Below, piece after piece: positions 11,501-20,358 of a stretch of 64,000 nucleotides of DNA (position 1 is its first letter; every line of letters starts with the position of its first letter). The position numbers and the translations under genes were made by a program. Under the pieces are notes generated by a model, which was not told the DNA's origin, ran no database searches, and saw only the letters and a list, made by a program, of their open reading frames with translations. The stretch spans positions 96,280 to 160,279 of the forward strand of contig CAIVDS010000056.1 of NCBI GenBank assembly GCA_903904685.1, given 5' to 3'. Source of the DNA: an uncultured Verrucomicrobiota bacterium. GTDB lineage: Bacteria; Verrucomicrobiota; Verrucomicrobiia; Opitutales; Opitutaceae.

Positions 11501-12199
11501 TTATCCCAAAATTTCCAGCAACCGCGTGAAAAGCCGGTCCACCTTCGCCTGATTGGACTTCACGAGATTCTTAAATTCCACGAAGTCGATTGCGGTTCCA
11601 GCCAGGCCGTTGGCGTAGTTGTCCACGATCGCGATGGAGTTGTAGCGGAGACCCAGTTCGCTGCACAAATCGGCTTCGTGGGCGAGCGTCATGCCGACAA
11701 CATCGCCCCAGTCCTTGATGATGCGAATCTCCGCCTTCGTCTCGAAACGCGGCCCCTGCATTTGCACGTAGGTTTTTCCCGTGTGAATCGCAAACTCCGG
11801 TGCAAGTCCCGCCGTGATCGCAGGGATCAAGGTGTTGGCGATGCCCGTAGCCCCGCCTCTGAGTTCGTCGTCGAAAAACGTCTGCGGCCCCTGCTGCAGC
11901 GCCACATAATCCTCGCACGAAACCACCGTGCCGGGAGGAAGGTCTAGCTTGAGAGAACCCACGGAGTTGAGCGAGACGATCTCCTCGAAACCCAGATCGG
12001 CCAGCGCACGGATGTTCGCCCGATGGTTAATCCGGTGAGGCGGCAGCGGGGTGCCGACGCCGTGGCGGTTGAGCAGGACATGATTCCCGTGCGACTTGCA
12101 GGTGACGGTGCCGTAGTTTGTGCCTACCTCCCGCACCACCCAGGCGGAGAAAATCGTTGAGTTCACCACGCTCGTGCCGCTGATAAAGGCCACTTTCAT
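11501..12199 (-). CDS. MTAP/purine nucleoside phosphorylase family protein
   Basis: About 232 residues from the ATG at 12199 (MKVAFISGT). Family motifs are PPHRINHRANIRAL, VSLNSVGSLK, the nucleoside-binding YVQMQGPRFETKAEIR and GMTLAHEADLCSELGL. It probably cleaves 5'-methylthioadenosine or a related methylthio-nucleoside with phosphate, in methionine/purine salvage. Bacterial members include methylthioinosine phosphorylases, so the exact base is open. Its start codon abuts the start of the divergent lipoprotein gene. The oxidoreductase gene follows 18 bases downstream. Confidence 0.85.
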   Translation of the reverse strand: MKVAFISGTSVVNSTIFSAWVVREVGTNYGTVTCKSHGNHVLLNRHGVGTPLPPHRINHRANIRALADLGFEEIVSLNSVGSLKLDLPPGTVVSCEDYVALQQGPQTFFDDELRGGATGIANTLIPAITAGLAPEFAIHTGKTYVQMQGPRFETKAEIRIIKDWGDVVGMTLAHEADLCSELGLRYNSIAIVDNYANGLAGTAIDFVEFKNLVKSNQAKVDRLFTRLLEILG

Positions 12200-12994
12200 A
12201 TGCAACGACTAACGACTGGGGTCACCCGCGAGACAACGCGAAAGCACAGCCTATTGCTGGCGACGACCCTGACAGCCGCAGCCCTTGGCATGGGAGGCTG
12301 CGCCACCCCCGGCCCCAATCACACCTATGTCGCAGCGACCGACTCGGCGCCCATACTCGATCTGACTACCGGCGCAAGCATGACGGAAGTGCCCAGCCAC
12401 CTGCTGACCTCCGACGACATCTACGGCATCGCCTACGATCCCTTCACCGATCATCTTTTTGTGCGCATCGCTCCTGGAAACTGCATCCGCGTGATCGACC
12501 GCCCTGCCCGAGCGATCAAACGCGATTTTAAAGTCGAAGACCTCCCCGATGGGCCGGGCGATCTCGCGATCCGCTCCAGCGACCGACACCTTTTTTTTAT
12601 TCATCCCATCGAACCCGTGCTCGTCGAAAGCACGCTCTTCGGTAAACACGTGCGCGATATCCTACTGGAGACGTTGCAAGGCCCGCCCGCCGGCATCGCC
12701 TACGACCAGAAACGCGACCAATTTCTCATTCTTACCGGAGGCGATCTCGCGCAGGTCATCACTTTTTCACTCAACGGCAAGCGACTCAACGCCGTCGGTC
12801 TCGATTGCAATGTCCTGCTCACCGCCCTCGCCTTCGACTCGGTCGCACGCGAGCTTTATGTCCCGCTGCACGACGAGTCCGCCATCGGCGTTTTTGACCT
12901 TAAGGGACATCTGCTCCGCACCCTCCCCATCCCTGCAACCCAAGGCCGCGACCACGTTGATGTAGGACCCAGGTCATTATTTCGGCTTTTCTAA
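12200..12994 (+). CDS. Predicted lipoprotein, beta-propeller-like
   Basis: 264 residues. A signal sequence with lipobox (LLLATTLTAAALGMGGCA) predicts lipidation at Cys34. The rest consists of short repeated blocks such as IYGIAYDPFTDHLFVR, GIAYDQKRDQFLIL and ALAFDSVARELYVPLHD, resembling NHL/propeller blades. No catalytic motif is seen. The ATG lies directly against the ATG of the divergent phosphorylase gene; AAAGG about nine bases upstream could serve as ribosome site. The CE7 esterase follows after 31 bases and may be co-transcribed. Confidence 0.72.
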   Translation: MQRLTTGVTRETTRKHSLLLATTLTAAALGMGGCATPGPNHTYVAATDSAPILDLTTGASMTEVPSHLLTSDDIYGIAYDPFTDHLFVRIAPGNCIRVIDRPARAIKRDFKVEDLPDGPGDLAIRSSDRHLFFIHPIEPVLVESTLFGKHVRDILLETLQGPPAGIAYDQKRDQFLILTGGDLAQVITFSLNGKRLNAVGLDCNVLLTALAFDSVARELYVPLHDESAIGVFDLKGHLLRTLPIPATQGRDHVDVGPRSLFRLF

Positions 12995-13025
12995 GGCCAC
13001 CCGTTCCCTTTTTCTTCCAACCTCC

Positions 13026-13988
13026 ATGCCTCTCGTCGACAAACCGTTATCCGAACTCCGCACTTATCAGGGCCGCAACCCTCGCCCCGCCGACTTCGAT
13101 GCCTACTGGGCCGAAGCTCTCCGCGAACTGGACGCGACCGATCCCAAGCCCGAGCTGGTTACCAGCAAGGAAATCTCCGCCAAAGGCATCGAGTGCTTCG
13201 ATCTCTGGTTCACCGGCGCGGGCGGCGCGCGCATCTACGCCAAATACCTCCGCCCTACCGGAGCGAAGAAGGCCCCGGCCGTCCTCCAATTCCACGGTTA
13301 CTCTGGCAACGGCGGCGACTGGGCCGGCAAGCTCAACTACGCCGGCCAAGGCTTCTGCGTCGCCTCGATGGACTGCCGTGGCCAGGGCGGCAAATCCCAA
13401 GACAAGGGCGGCGTCCTCGGCAACACCCTGAACGGCCACATCATCCGCGGCCTCGATGATCCCAACCCACACAATCTCCTTTTCCGAAATATTTTCCTCG
13501 ATACCGCGCAGCTTGCGCGCGCCGTCATGAGCCTGCCCGAGGTTGACGCCGCGCGCATCGGCGCCATGGGTGGCTCGCAAGGCGGTGCCTTAACCATCGC
13601 CTGCGCCTCGCTCGAACCCCGCATCAAGCGCGCCGCATCCGTATTCCCCTTCCTCTGCGACTACCAGCGAGTATGGGAAATGGATCTGGCCAAGGACGCC
13701 TATCAGGAGTTGAAAAACTACTTCCGCTTCTTCGATCCGCGCCACGAGCGCGAGACGGCGATCTTCACGAAGCTCGGCTACATCGACCTCCAACATCTTG
13801 CGCCCCGTATCAAAGGTGAGATCCTGATGTTCACCGGCCTCATGGACACGATCTGCCCGCCCAGCTCGCAGTTCGCCGCCTACAATAAGATCACCTCGAA
13901 GAAGGACGTCGTGATCTACCCCGATTTCGGCCATGAAACGCTCCCCGGCGAAAGCGACCGCACCTTCAATTTCATGCTCGGCCTGTAG
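13026..13988 (+). CDS. Acetyl xylan esterase / cephalosporin-C deacetylase (CE7 family)
   Basis: 320 residues. The alpha/beta-hydrolase features of CE7 are clear: an N-terminal LVDKPLSELRTYQGRNPRP, QFHGYSGNGGDW, MDCRGQGG, nucleophile elbow GAMGGSQGGALT (Ser), the Asp loop FTGLMDTICPPSS and the terminal His in YPDFGHETLPG. The enzyme removes acetyl groups from xylo-oligosaccharides or other small substrates. No signal peptide, so it is probably cytosolic and acts on imported oligosaccharides. This suits a plant-polymer-degrading lifestyle (inference). Confidence 0.93.
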   Translation: MPLVDKPLSELRTYQGRNPRPADFDAYWAEALRELDATDPKPELVTSKEISAKGIECFDLWFTGAGGARIYAKYLRPTGAKKAPAVLQFHGYSGNGGDWAGKLNYAGQGFCVASMDCRGQGGKSQDKGGVLGNTLNGHIIRGLDDPNPHNLLFRNIFLDTAQLARAVMSLPEVDAARIGAMGGSQGGALTIACASLEPRIKRAASVFPFLCDYQRVWEMDLAKDAYQELKNYFRFFDPRHERETAIFTKLGYIDLQHLAPRIKGEILMFTGLMDTICPPSSQFAAYNKITSKKDVVIYPDFGHETLPGESDRTFNFMLGL

Positions 13989-14221
13989 GCCGAGGCAGGA
14001 GTGTGCCGCTGGGCCACCCGATAAGACGCACGCATGCCACTGATCATTCGCGGCGGTCCCGCCCTACCTAGGATCAAATAGTAAGAGGACTTTTGAATTA
14101 CACCGCAGGCGTCTTCTTGGGCGATTTAACGGAGCTTTATGGGTTTGGTTGAATCACGTAAATGTCCCTATTGTAGAAAGTGGCTGGTCAAATCCACCGC
14201 GACATGGTAGTCTGATACTGC

Positions 14222-14470
14222 ATGCCTGTTTATCGCTACACCCCCGCCAATATCCCGTGCAAACTGTGCGGTGATGGGTTTGATCACCAACAAAACGCCG
14301 GCGACCCGACGCTCGTCGCCTGTCCCAAGTGCGGTCAGGCCGTCTCGCGCGTTCTCGCGCAACCGGTCAACACGCCGAAACTTCTCAAGCCCCTGTCCAT
14401 CTCAAGCGCCAAGCAAGCCGGCTTCTCCGTGCTAAAACGCACCTCCAACGGCGACTTTGAAAAACAGTGA
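14222..14470 (+). CDS. FmdB-type zinc ribbon protein
   Basis: 82 residues. It starts MPVYRYTP and carries two CxxC knuckles, IPCKLCGDGF and VACPKCGQAVSRV, forming a probable zinc ribbon of the FmdB (CxxC_CxxC_SSSS) family. The C-terminal half is basic. Function is unknown; named members were linked to regulation of formamidase. It overlaps a GTG of the following frame, but the TolC-like protein more likely starts at the ATG at 14491. Confidence 0.82.
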   Translation: MPVYRYTPANIPCKLCGDGFDHQQNAGDPTLVACPKCGQAVSRVLAQPVNTPKLLKPLSISSAKQAGFSVLKRTSNGDFEKQ

Positions 14471-14490
14471 TTCCCCTCCCTTCCTTCCCC

Positions 14491-15957
14491 ATGATTCGAC
14501 TCCAAGTTCTGCGCGTCCTTATCGCGCTTTTTGTCACCTCCTTCGCCCTCGCGCAGGAAAAACCCGTCGCTCCGCTGACTCTCCAAGAATGTGTGGACCG
14601 TGCGCTGAACAAAAACTTCGACCTCAAGATTCAACGCTTTTCCACCCAGAACGCGCGTGATGCCGTGATCGTGGCCGACGCGGGCTACGACCCCGCCCTT
14701 ATACTTGGTGCCGGCGCTGCCGGCACCAAGAACGCCAACGTCAGCCCTGTCCAAACCACAGAGCAAACCAGCAGCCAGTTTTCGGTTACCCAGAAAATAG
14801 TGACAGGCGCGGCCGTCACCGTCAGCACCGCGCTCGACCGCAACCAGAAGAATCCCTTCACCGCTCCGCCCCTTTATAATCCGGTTTACAACAGCGACGT
14901 CACGCTCTCCATCACCCAACCGCTGCTCAAGGGCGCTGGCATCACCCTCAACCGCTCGGCCATCGCCCGCGCCAAGCTCGGAATCACCCGCGCCAACTTG
15001 AATTTCAAGAGCGTGGTGCTTAACGTCGTTCGCAACGTCGAAGGCGCCTACTACAACCTCGCCTTCGCGCGTGAACAACGAGCCGTGTATGACTTTAGTC
15101 TCGGGGTCGCCCAAAAGCTTCTCGACGAAAACAAGGCCCGCCGCCAGGCCGGCGTCGCCACTGATCTCGACGTCCTCCAGGCCGAGGTCGGCGTCGCCAA
15201 CGCCCGCCGCAGCCTCCTTCTCGCAGGGCAGACCGTGCGAGACGACGAGGATGCCCTGCTCCAGCTCATCGGGCAGTTCGAATTTGTCAATACCCCCGGC
15301 ACGGTCCGTCTCAACGATGATCCCTTTCCCAGCGTGTCGTTCGATCACTCCTACGCCCTCGCCCTCGCCAACCAACCCGATTACGCCGCCAATAAAGTGC
15401 TCGTCGAACAACTGGAGATCGACGCGTTCACCGCCAAAAACAGCCGGCTGCCCTCGCTGGATTTGGGCGGTGCCATCGGCTATACCAGCCAGGACAGCAC
15501 TTCCTATAGCAACGCCACCAGCAGTGCTTTTTCTGGCGACGCCTATAACTGGCAGGTCAATCTCACGCTCAGCTTCCCTTGGGGGCTGAGGGCCGAACGC
15601 GCCAATTACCGTCAGGCCATGTCCAATCTCCACCAGGAGGAAACGTCCCTGCGCCAGCTCGACCAGAACATCCTCGTGCAGGTGCGCTCCGCCGTCCGCG
15701 CCGTCGAGACAAACAAGGAAAGCCTGGCCATCTCCGCGCTCGCCACCCGGTTAAGCGAAAAGCAATTCGACTTTGAAAAAGCCCGCTACGAAGCCGGCCT
15801 CTCCACCTTCCGTTTCGTGCAACAGTCCCAGTCAGACCTCGACGCCGCCCGCGTCAACGAACTGCAGGCCCGCGTCAACCTACGCCTCTCGCTCGCCGAT
15901 CTCGCCCGCCTCGAAGCCAGCTCGCTCGAAAACTATAAGATCACGCTGGTGGACTGA
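14491..15957 (+). CDS. TolC-family outer membrane efflux protein
   Basis: About 488 residues from ATG 14491, chosen because a signal peptide follows directly (MIRLQVLRVLIALFVTSFALAQ). An upstream GTG at 14467 adds eight residues. Two repeated coiled-coil/beta regions are typical of TolC, with ALNKNFDLKIQRF and FDFEKARYEAGLSTFRFVQQ. Expected to form an outer membrane channel for efflux or type I secretion. No inner-membrane partner lies next to it; the MacA-MacB-like genes at 31620-35027 lack their own channel and are possible partners (inference). Confidence 0.9.
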   Translation: MIRLQVLRVLIALFVTSFALAQEKPVAPLTLQECVDRALNKNFDLKIQRFSTQNARDAVIVADAGYDPALILGAGAAGTKNANVSPVQTTEQTSSQFSVTQKIVTGAAVTVSTALDRNQKNPFTAPPLYNPVYNSDVTLSITQPLLKGAGITLNRSAIARAKLGITRANLNFKSVVLNVVRNVEGAYYNLAFAREQRAVYDFSLGVAQKLLDENKARRQAGVATDLDVLQAEVGVANARRSLLLAGQTVRDDEDALLQLIGQFEFVNTPGTVRLNDDPFPSVSFDHSYALALANQPDYAANKVLVEQLEIDAFTAKNSRLPSLDLGGAIGYTSQDSTSYSNATSSAFSGDAYNWQVNLTLSFPWGLRAERANYRQAMSNLHQEETSLRQLDQNILVQVRSAVRAVETNKESLAISALATRLSEKQFDFEKARYEAGLSTFRFVQQSQSDLDAARVNELQARVNLRLSLADLARLEASSLENYKITLVD

Positions 15958-16004
15958 TGGTAGGGCGGTGGACCACTGGGCCCGCCGCTCCGAAACGCGC
16001 ACCG

Positions 16005-16913
16005 TCAAAACAACGCCTCTACCACCGACGTCCCTGCTGCGACCACGCGATGATCCGGTAATTGCGTGCGAAACCATGTCCGCTGTTTTTTCACAAGCGC
16101 ACGGGTGTTTTTCACAATCTCGTCCGCCAGCTCCGCCTCCGGCAGAACACCATCCAGCATGGACAGCGTCTCACGGTATCCGATCGCCCTCGCCGCGCTG
16201 GGGTTATCCTCCAGTCCTGCTGCTCTCAGTCGCGTTACTTCGGCCACCAGACCGGTCGCCAGCATCGCGTCAACACGAGCCGTGATACGCCGCTCCAGCT
16301 CATCGCGTTCACGATCAAGCCGAGTGCACACCACCTGCCAGCCGGCAAACGGCGCCGGCTGCCGCGCAAACTCATCCGCCAGCTCAAAAATGGTTTTCCC
16401 GGAGGCCCGGCATCGTTCGAGTGCCCGCGTCACCCGGCGCGGATTGTCTGTATCCAGCCCTCCCAACCCTCCTGGATTCAATCCGTGCAGCTCGGCCACC
16501 AACGCCGACAGGCCTTCCGCTTCAAGTTTTCCTTCTATCTCCGCACGCAAGTCCGCCGACACCGCAACGGCATCGGCCACCGGAGCAAAAAACGCCTTCA
16601 GATAAAACCCGCTGCCACCCGTCACCAGCACCTTCCGCCTGCGCGCAATGATGTCTGCCACGGTCGCCTGAGCCTTTGTCACATAGTGAGCGACATCCAT
16701 CCGTTCGCGCACTTCGCAGAGGTCGATGAGATGATGTGGCACCCGCGCCCGCTCCGCTTCGGTCGGCTTGGCGGTGCCGATGTCCATGCCGCGATAAAAC
16801 AACAACGCGTCGCACGACACGATCTCCGCGGCGTTAACCTCTGCCCAACGCAATGCCAGCTCGGTTTTCCCGACAGCCGTGGGGCCGGTAAGCACATGGA
16901 TGATCTGACTCAT
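16005..16913 (-). CDS. miaA: tRNA dimethylallyltransferase
   Basis: 302 residues. The P-loop is HVLTGPTAVGKTELAL, followed by SCDALLFYRGMDIGTAKPT and PHHLIDLCEV, all MiaA signatures. C-terminal ARAIGYRETLSMLDG and KNTRALVKKQRTWFR bind the anticodon stem. It prenylates A37 of tRNAs reading UNN codons. Convergent with the tolC-like gene. The last codons overlap nothing. Confidence 0.96.
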   Translation of the reverse strand: MSQIIHVLTGPTAVGKTELALRWAEVNAAEIVSCDALLFYRGMDIGTAKPTEAERARVPHHLIDLCEVRERMDVAHYVTKAQATVADIIARRRKVLVTGGSGFYLKAFFAPVADAVAVSADLRAEIEGKLEAEGLSALVAELHGLNPGGLGGLDTDNPRRVTRALERCRASGKTIFELADEFARQPAPFAGWQVVCTRLDRERDELERRITARVDAMLATGLVAEVTRLRAAGLEDNPSAARAIGYRETLSMLDGVLPEAELADEIVKNTRALVKKQRTWFRTQLPDHRVVAAGTSVVEALF

Positions 16914-17396
16914 TGGCCCCTCATTTCTTCGCGTCTTGGCGCTCTTCGCGAGACATTAGTTCTGTTACAGCTAGGTGCCTGCATGCACTCCGCCATGTTT
17001 TCGCTTCGAGCCACACGACCGCTAAGGAGATGATTATTTGGCTGGATGGGTTTGGTAAAAGTCAGTTCACATGTGACATTCGGATGACAAAACGAGAAGT
17101 GACTTGGCACGAGGCCTGCATTGTGCATGGTTACTCACGTCTCCCATGACACGGACAAACAAACATCTTCGCGGCTACGCCAGCACTTCGATTACGAAGG
17201 CTGCCGTCCATTGCTGCGCCCAGATGCGTCCGGCCGTCGCCCAACAGTGGTCCAAATCCACTCACGGCACGGGCTCTCAGACCTAAACCTCCGATCTAAC
17301 GGAAAAAGTTTAGCAACACCTGATGAAGCCCGAGGCCACAAGCCCCAGGAAGCCACTGCTTATTCCACCCCCTCTCCTCCTTTTACATTTCCTCCC
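16914..17396. other. Intergenic region of about 480 bases, no supported gene
   Basis: Only short, composition-driven frames are present on either strand. Visible items are a 10-bp perfect palindrome TCACATGTGA at 17067-17076 and a sigma-54-like promoter match at 17104-17120. No tRNA or known RNA motif is recognised. It presumably holds the promoters of miaA (leftward) and the small heat-shock gene (rightward). Confidence 0.5.
17104..17120 (+). promoter_or_regulatory. Sigma-54-like (-24/-12) promoter candidate
   Basis: TTGGCACG followed by four bases and CTGCA matches the consensus TTGGCACR-N4-TTGCW with one mismatch. The GG and GC dinucleotides have the correct ten-base separation. It points towards the Hsp20 gene, but that start is about 280 bases away. 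The match could be chance in a region this long. Confidence 0.3.
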
Positions 17397-17810
17397 ATGA
17401 ATACGATCATACACCCGCTGAAGCCCGCAAGTCGCAGCACCCGCAGCCCGGACGCCACGGTCACCTCCGTCGCCGCCCGCCACCCGCACTACGACTGCCG
17501 CGAGCAAGGCGACACCTTGAAGGTTGTCGTCTACGTGCCGGGCGTGGACTCGCCCGGAGTGGAGATCACCACGCGCGGCCCCGACCTCACGGTCACCGCA
17601 CGAAAGACCCACTTCGTCCGCGTCAACTGGCAGTCGCTCCACCTCGAGGGAGCGCAGCGCGATTACCAGCTGCGACTGCGGCTGGGCAACGGTCTCGACT
17701 ATGCCGCCCTCGAGGCAGAAATTCGGGACGGTGTGCTCACGCTGACCATTCCAAAAAAGTTGAACGAAGAACTCGCCGCCGATCGTGATTCTCTGAGAAA
17801 GGTCGCCTGA
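17397..17810 (+). CDS. Hsp20/alpha-crystallin family small heat-shock protein
   Basis: 137 residues from ATG 17397 (MNTIIHPLKPAS). An upstream extension of the frame is unlikely to be translated. The alpha-crystallin domain is recognised by DTLKVVVYVPGVDSPGVEIT, LTVTARKTHF, YQLRLRLGNGLDYAALEAEI and RDGVLTLTIPKK, the last being the A-x-x-x-n-GVLxLxxPK strand pair of Hsp20s. A probable ATP-independent holdase chaperone. A terminator-like hairpin follows at 17825-17885. Confidence 0.86.
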   Translation: MNTIIHPLKPASRSTRSPDATVTSVAARHPHYDCREQGDTLKVVVYVPGVDSPGVEITTRGPDLTVTARKTHFVRVNWQSLHLEGAQRDYQLRLRLGNGLDYAALEAEIRDGVLTLTIPKKLNEELAADRDSLRKVA

Positions 17811-17824
17811 TTCTTCCTGCGAAC

Positions 17825-17885
17825 ATGGAGCGTGGCGTCCCTGGTGCGCCAACCGCCAAAGGATGCCGCGCTCCATTTATTTTTT
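17825..17885 (+). terminator. Rho-independent-type terminator after the Hsp20 gene
   Basis: ATGGAGCG at 17825-17832 pairs perfectly with CGCTCCAT at 17869-17876. A smaller inner GGCG/CGCC pairing lies in the loop, and a T-rich run (TTATTTTTT) follows directly. It lies 15 bases after the Hsp20 stop codon. Confidence 0.7.
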
Positions 17886-17953
17886 CATACCAGTTAAATC
17901 ATGTCATAATTCTGAACGATAAGTGTTTTTATTTCCTTTACCCCGTTACCCTT

Positions 17954-18133
17954 ATGATCGTCCAGACTCATACTCTTCCTCCCAAATCGCAACCAGCGGT
18001 TGTGATCTCCCATTACGACGTTTTGTGGGGCAAGCCGGTTTTTCGTGCACCCGATCTGCCTGCACGCGTCAATGTTTCCCGCGAAATCCCGTTCACGCCC
18101 GTGCGCACGACGGAGCTTCGCAAGACAAAGTAA
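17954..18133 (+). CDS. Small hypothetical protein
   Basis: 59-residue frame from ATG 17954 (MIVQTHTLPPKSQPAVVI...). A bulky aromatic patch VISHYDVLWGKPVF is the only notable feature; no family is recognised. It lies in a gap between the Hsp20 terminator and the DUF4197 gene. An AT-rich stretch with CATAAT lies about 50 bases upstream and could be a -10 element. Coding status is uncertain. Confidence 0.35.
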   Translation: MIVQTHTLPPKSQPAVVISHYDVLWGKPVFRAPDLPARVNVSREIPFTPVRTTELRKTK

Positions 18134-18157
18134 GGCTCCTCCGCCCGCGCGAGTCGG

Positions 18158-18853
18158 TTATTTTTTGAAGAGCGTGAAGATCTTCTGCGCGAGCGGATTG
18201 CTCAACAGCGAAGGATTCGCCCGAATCGAGGCCTCTTCTTTGCCGAGTAACTGGAAGCTTTTGCTGATTACCTGGTCGCACAGGTAGCCGTCAATATCGG
18301 CAGCGGCCTTGCTGCCACCCATCGCGGCAAACGGACCGGCCGCTGCCAGCAGTTCCTTGGCTTTGGCCGCCACTCCGGCGGACGCGGTCGCATCCTTGAC
18401 CAGCGGCAGCAATTTCTCGCGCAAAGGCGCTTCCATGCTCTTCCGCAGGAAAGCGGTGCCCGCCCCGGGACCACCGGTGAGCACGGCCTTGGCATCGTCG
18501 ATTTTCACATTTTTAAAAACATCGCGCATGAGCGTGGCCGCCTGCGGGGCGATCTTGGCGGCGGCGGCGGAAAGTGAGGCGCTCAACCCGCCGGAATCAT
18601 CGCTCTGGCCGGCATTTTTCTCCAGAGTCGCAAGGACTTTTGGCGGCGAGACTTTGAATCCGTCCGGCTTGATCAGTTTGCCCAGCGCGCTTTCGAGAGC
18701 GGAACCAAGACCCGCCTTCAACCCATCCGAAAGTTCGACACCGGAAAGCCCGGACGCCTCCGGAACTGCCGGCGTTGAAACCTGGGCCCGTGAAACAACG
18801 GGAGAAATCATTACGGCGACGCACAGCACGAGAGGGCGGATAAATGAATTCAT
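18158..18853 (-). CDS. DUF4197 domain secreted protein
   Basis: About 231 residues from ATG 18853. Signal peptide MNSFIRPLVLCVAVMISPVVSRAQ predicts export. The body matches DUF4197 features: SDGLKAGLGSALESAL, DDAKAVLTGGPGAGTAFLRK, LCDQVISKSFQLLGKEEASIR and the end LAQKIFTLFKK. The function of the family is unknown; members are alpha-helical periplasmic or outer-membrane-associated proteins. Its start is about 50 bases before the end of the next gene upstream (rlmJ). Confidence 0.82.
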   Translation of the reverse strand: MNSFIRPLVLCVAVMISPVVSRAQVSTPAVPEASGLSGVELSDGLKAGLGSALESALGKLIKPDGFKVSPPKVLATLEKNAGQSDDSGGLSASLSAAAAKIAPQAATLMRDVFKNVKIDDAKAVLTGGPGAGTAFLRKSMEAPLREKLLPLVKDATASAGVAAKAKELLAAAGPFAAMGGSKAAADIDGYLCDQVISKSFQLLGKEEASIRANPSLLSNPLAQKIFTLFKK

Positions 18854-18901
18854 AGAACGCAACTTGCCCGCTCCCGGCGTGCCCGGCAAGCCCGCAAGCG
18901 G

Positions 18902-19774
18902 TCAGCCTTCACGCACCAACCAGTGCAAGCCCGCACCACCTCCGGGAGCTTGGGACAGCGCCTCGGCGAGCCATGTAGCCAGCGGTGCAAGCTCGAGTTC
19001 AATCTGCCACGGCGGGTTTATCACCACGAGACCGCAGCCCTTCATTTTCATCGGATGCGCCGGCCCCACCACCGTCAACTCCAGCGCGAAGGTCGGCGGC
19101 GGTTTCATCCCCATCAACCGGTTGAAAAAAACATCCACCCGGGCGCGTTCCGTCAAAGGATACCAGATGGCAAACGTGCCTGCCGGCAGGCGGCGCAAGC
19201 CCTCGCCCACCGCGCCGGCGATGTTCTCGAATTCGTCCCGCGCCTCGAAAGGCGGATCGATCAGCACGAGCGCCCGTTTTTCCGGCGGCGGCAACTGCCC
19301 GCGCATCGCGGCGTAGCCATCGGCGGTTTGCACGCCCACGCCGCGTTCGTAGATAAATTCCTCTTTTAACAGGGCCGACTCTTCCGGCTGTTGCTCGAAG
19401 AGCGCCATGCGATCCTGCGGGCGCATCAACGCCCGCACCAACCGGGGCGACCCCGGATAAAAACGCGGTTGCGGATTGATAATGTCGCCCTCCCGCTGGT
19501 CGAAGGCCCGCACTTGGGCCACATAGTCGGCCACGATTTCGGGGAGGTCGCCGCGCGCCCACAGACGGCCGATGCCTTCCGGCCACTCTGGTGTGCGCTC
19601 CAACGTGTCGCCGCGCGCCGCCGCCACGAGATCGTAGCGACCGCGTCCGGCATGCGTGTCGAGATAGAGAAATCCCTTTTCCTTGCGCTGCATCGCACGC
19701 ACCAGGCGCACCAATGCCGCATGCTTCAGCACATCGGCGAAATTACCCGCGTGATAGTGATGGCGGTAGTTCAA
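18902..19774 (-). CDS. rlmJ: 23S rRNA (adenine-2030-N6)-methyltransferase
   Basis: 290 residues. The start MNYRHHYHAGNFADVLKHAA is diagnostic of RlmJ. A SAM site region follows (FLYLDTHAGRGRYDL), and the catalytic motif is LIDPPFEARDEFENI, a DPPF variant of the adenine N6-methyltransferase motif. It methylates A2030 of 23S rRNA. The ATG overlaps the end of the YhcH-family gene (ATGA). Confidence 0.94.
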   Translation of the reverse strand: MNYRHHYHAGNFADVLKHAALVRLVRAMQRKEKGFLYLDTHAGRGRYDLVAAARGDTLERTPEWPEGIGRLWARGDLPEIVADYVAQVRAFDQREGDIINPQPRFYPGSPRLVRALMRPQDRMALFEQQPEESALLKEEFIYERGVGVQTADGYAAMRGQLPPPEKRALVLIDPPFEARDEFENIAGAVGEGLRRLPAGTFAIWYPLTERARVDVFFNRLMGMKPPPTFALELTVVGPAHPMKMKGCGLVVINPPWQIELELAPLATWLAEALSQAPGGGAGLHWLVREG

Positions 19775-20268
19775 GCGACCGGTACCTTGACCACGGTTTT
19801 GCGCACAGGCGACGTGGTGGTGTTGATCGCCAGCGAAGGCATGTGCGCATCGATCGGGAAAAAGACGACCGCCTCGCCAGTCTTCACCCGCAGCACCGAG
19901 CCCGCGTCAAACGCCTCATAAAACAAAAGATCTTCCGCCGGGGTACGATCTTCCGAGACTTTGAGCCGCGTCACATCGGTCACTTCCATAAACTCCTCGC
20001 CGGAAAAAACCACCTGCACATCGATGTAGGCGAGGTGCGATTCCCAACGCCCCTCCGCCCGCGCCTTGGGCAAATAGGCCTGTTCCAGCGCAAAGACTCC
20101 TCCGCCCAGTTCGATCCTCTCCGCCCGGCCTATGCCGACCGCCTGCAACCGCAGAAACGCTGCCGACCCCGGACGGAAACACTCCTCCACGTAAGCAAAG
20201 GCTCGCTGAAACGACGAGGTGGTCGCCAGTTGTGCGCGGATGGTCGCGAGAGATCCCAGAAGTGCCAT
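19771..20268 (-). CDS. YhcH/YjgK/YiaL family protein
   Basis: About 165 residues from ATG 20268; an in-frame TTG lies 12 bases upstream. Cupin-like DUF386 features are GRWESHLAYIDVQVVFSGEE, with conserved E, H and D residues, and VVFFPIDAHMPSLAI near the C-terminus. Family members act in sugar catabolism, for example sialic acid mutarotation by NanQ. No sugar gene is adjacent here, so the substrate is unknown. Coupled to rlmJ by a 4-base overlap. Confidence 0.87.
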   Translation of the reverse strand: MALLGSLATIRAQLATTSSFQRAFAYVEECFRPGSAAFLRLQAVGIGRAERIELGGGVFALEQAYLPKARAEGRWESHLAYIDVQVVFSGEEFMEVTDVTRLKVSEDRTPAEDLLFYEAFDAGSVLRVKTGEAVVFFPIDAHMPSLAINTTTSPVRKTVVKVPVA

Positions 20269-20358
20269 GCGCGACTCCAACCTGCGAGGCCGAGCGCTGG
20301 CAAGTGCCGAAACACCCAGCTTGCTGGCAGCACGCGGTAATCATAAGCTTCACCACGA

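Noticed and set aside
17121-17396. N-terminal extension of the Hsp20 gene
   Set aside because: The frame is open upstream to 17121 but shows no family similarity; the ATG at 17397 gives a normal-length protein.
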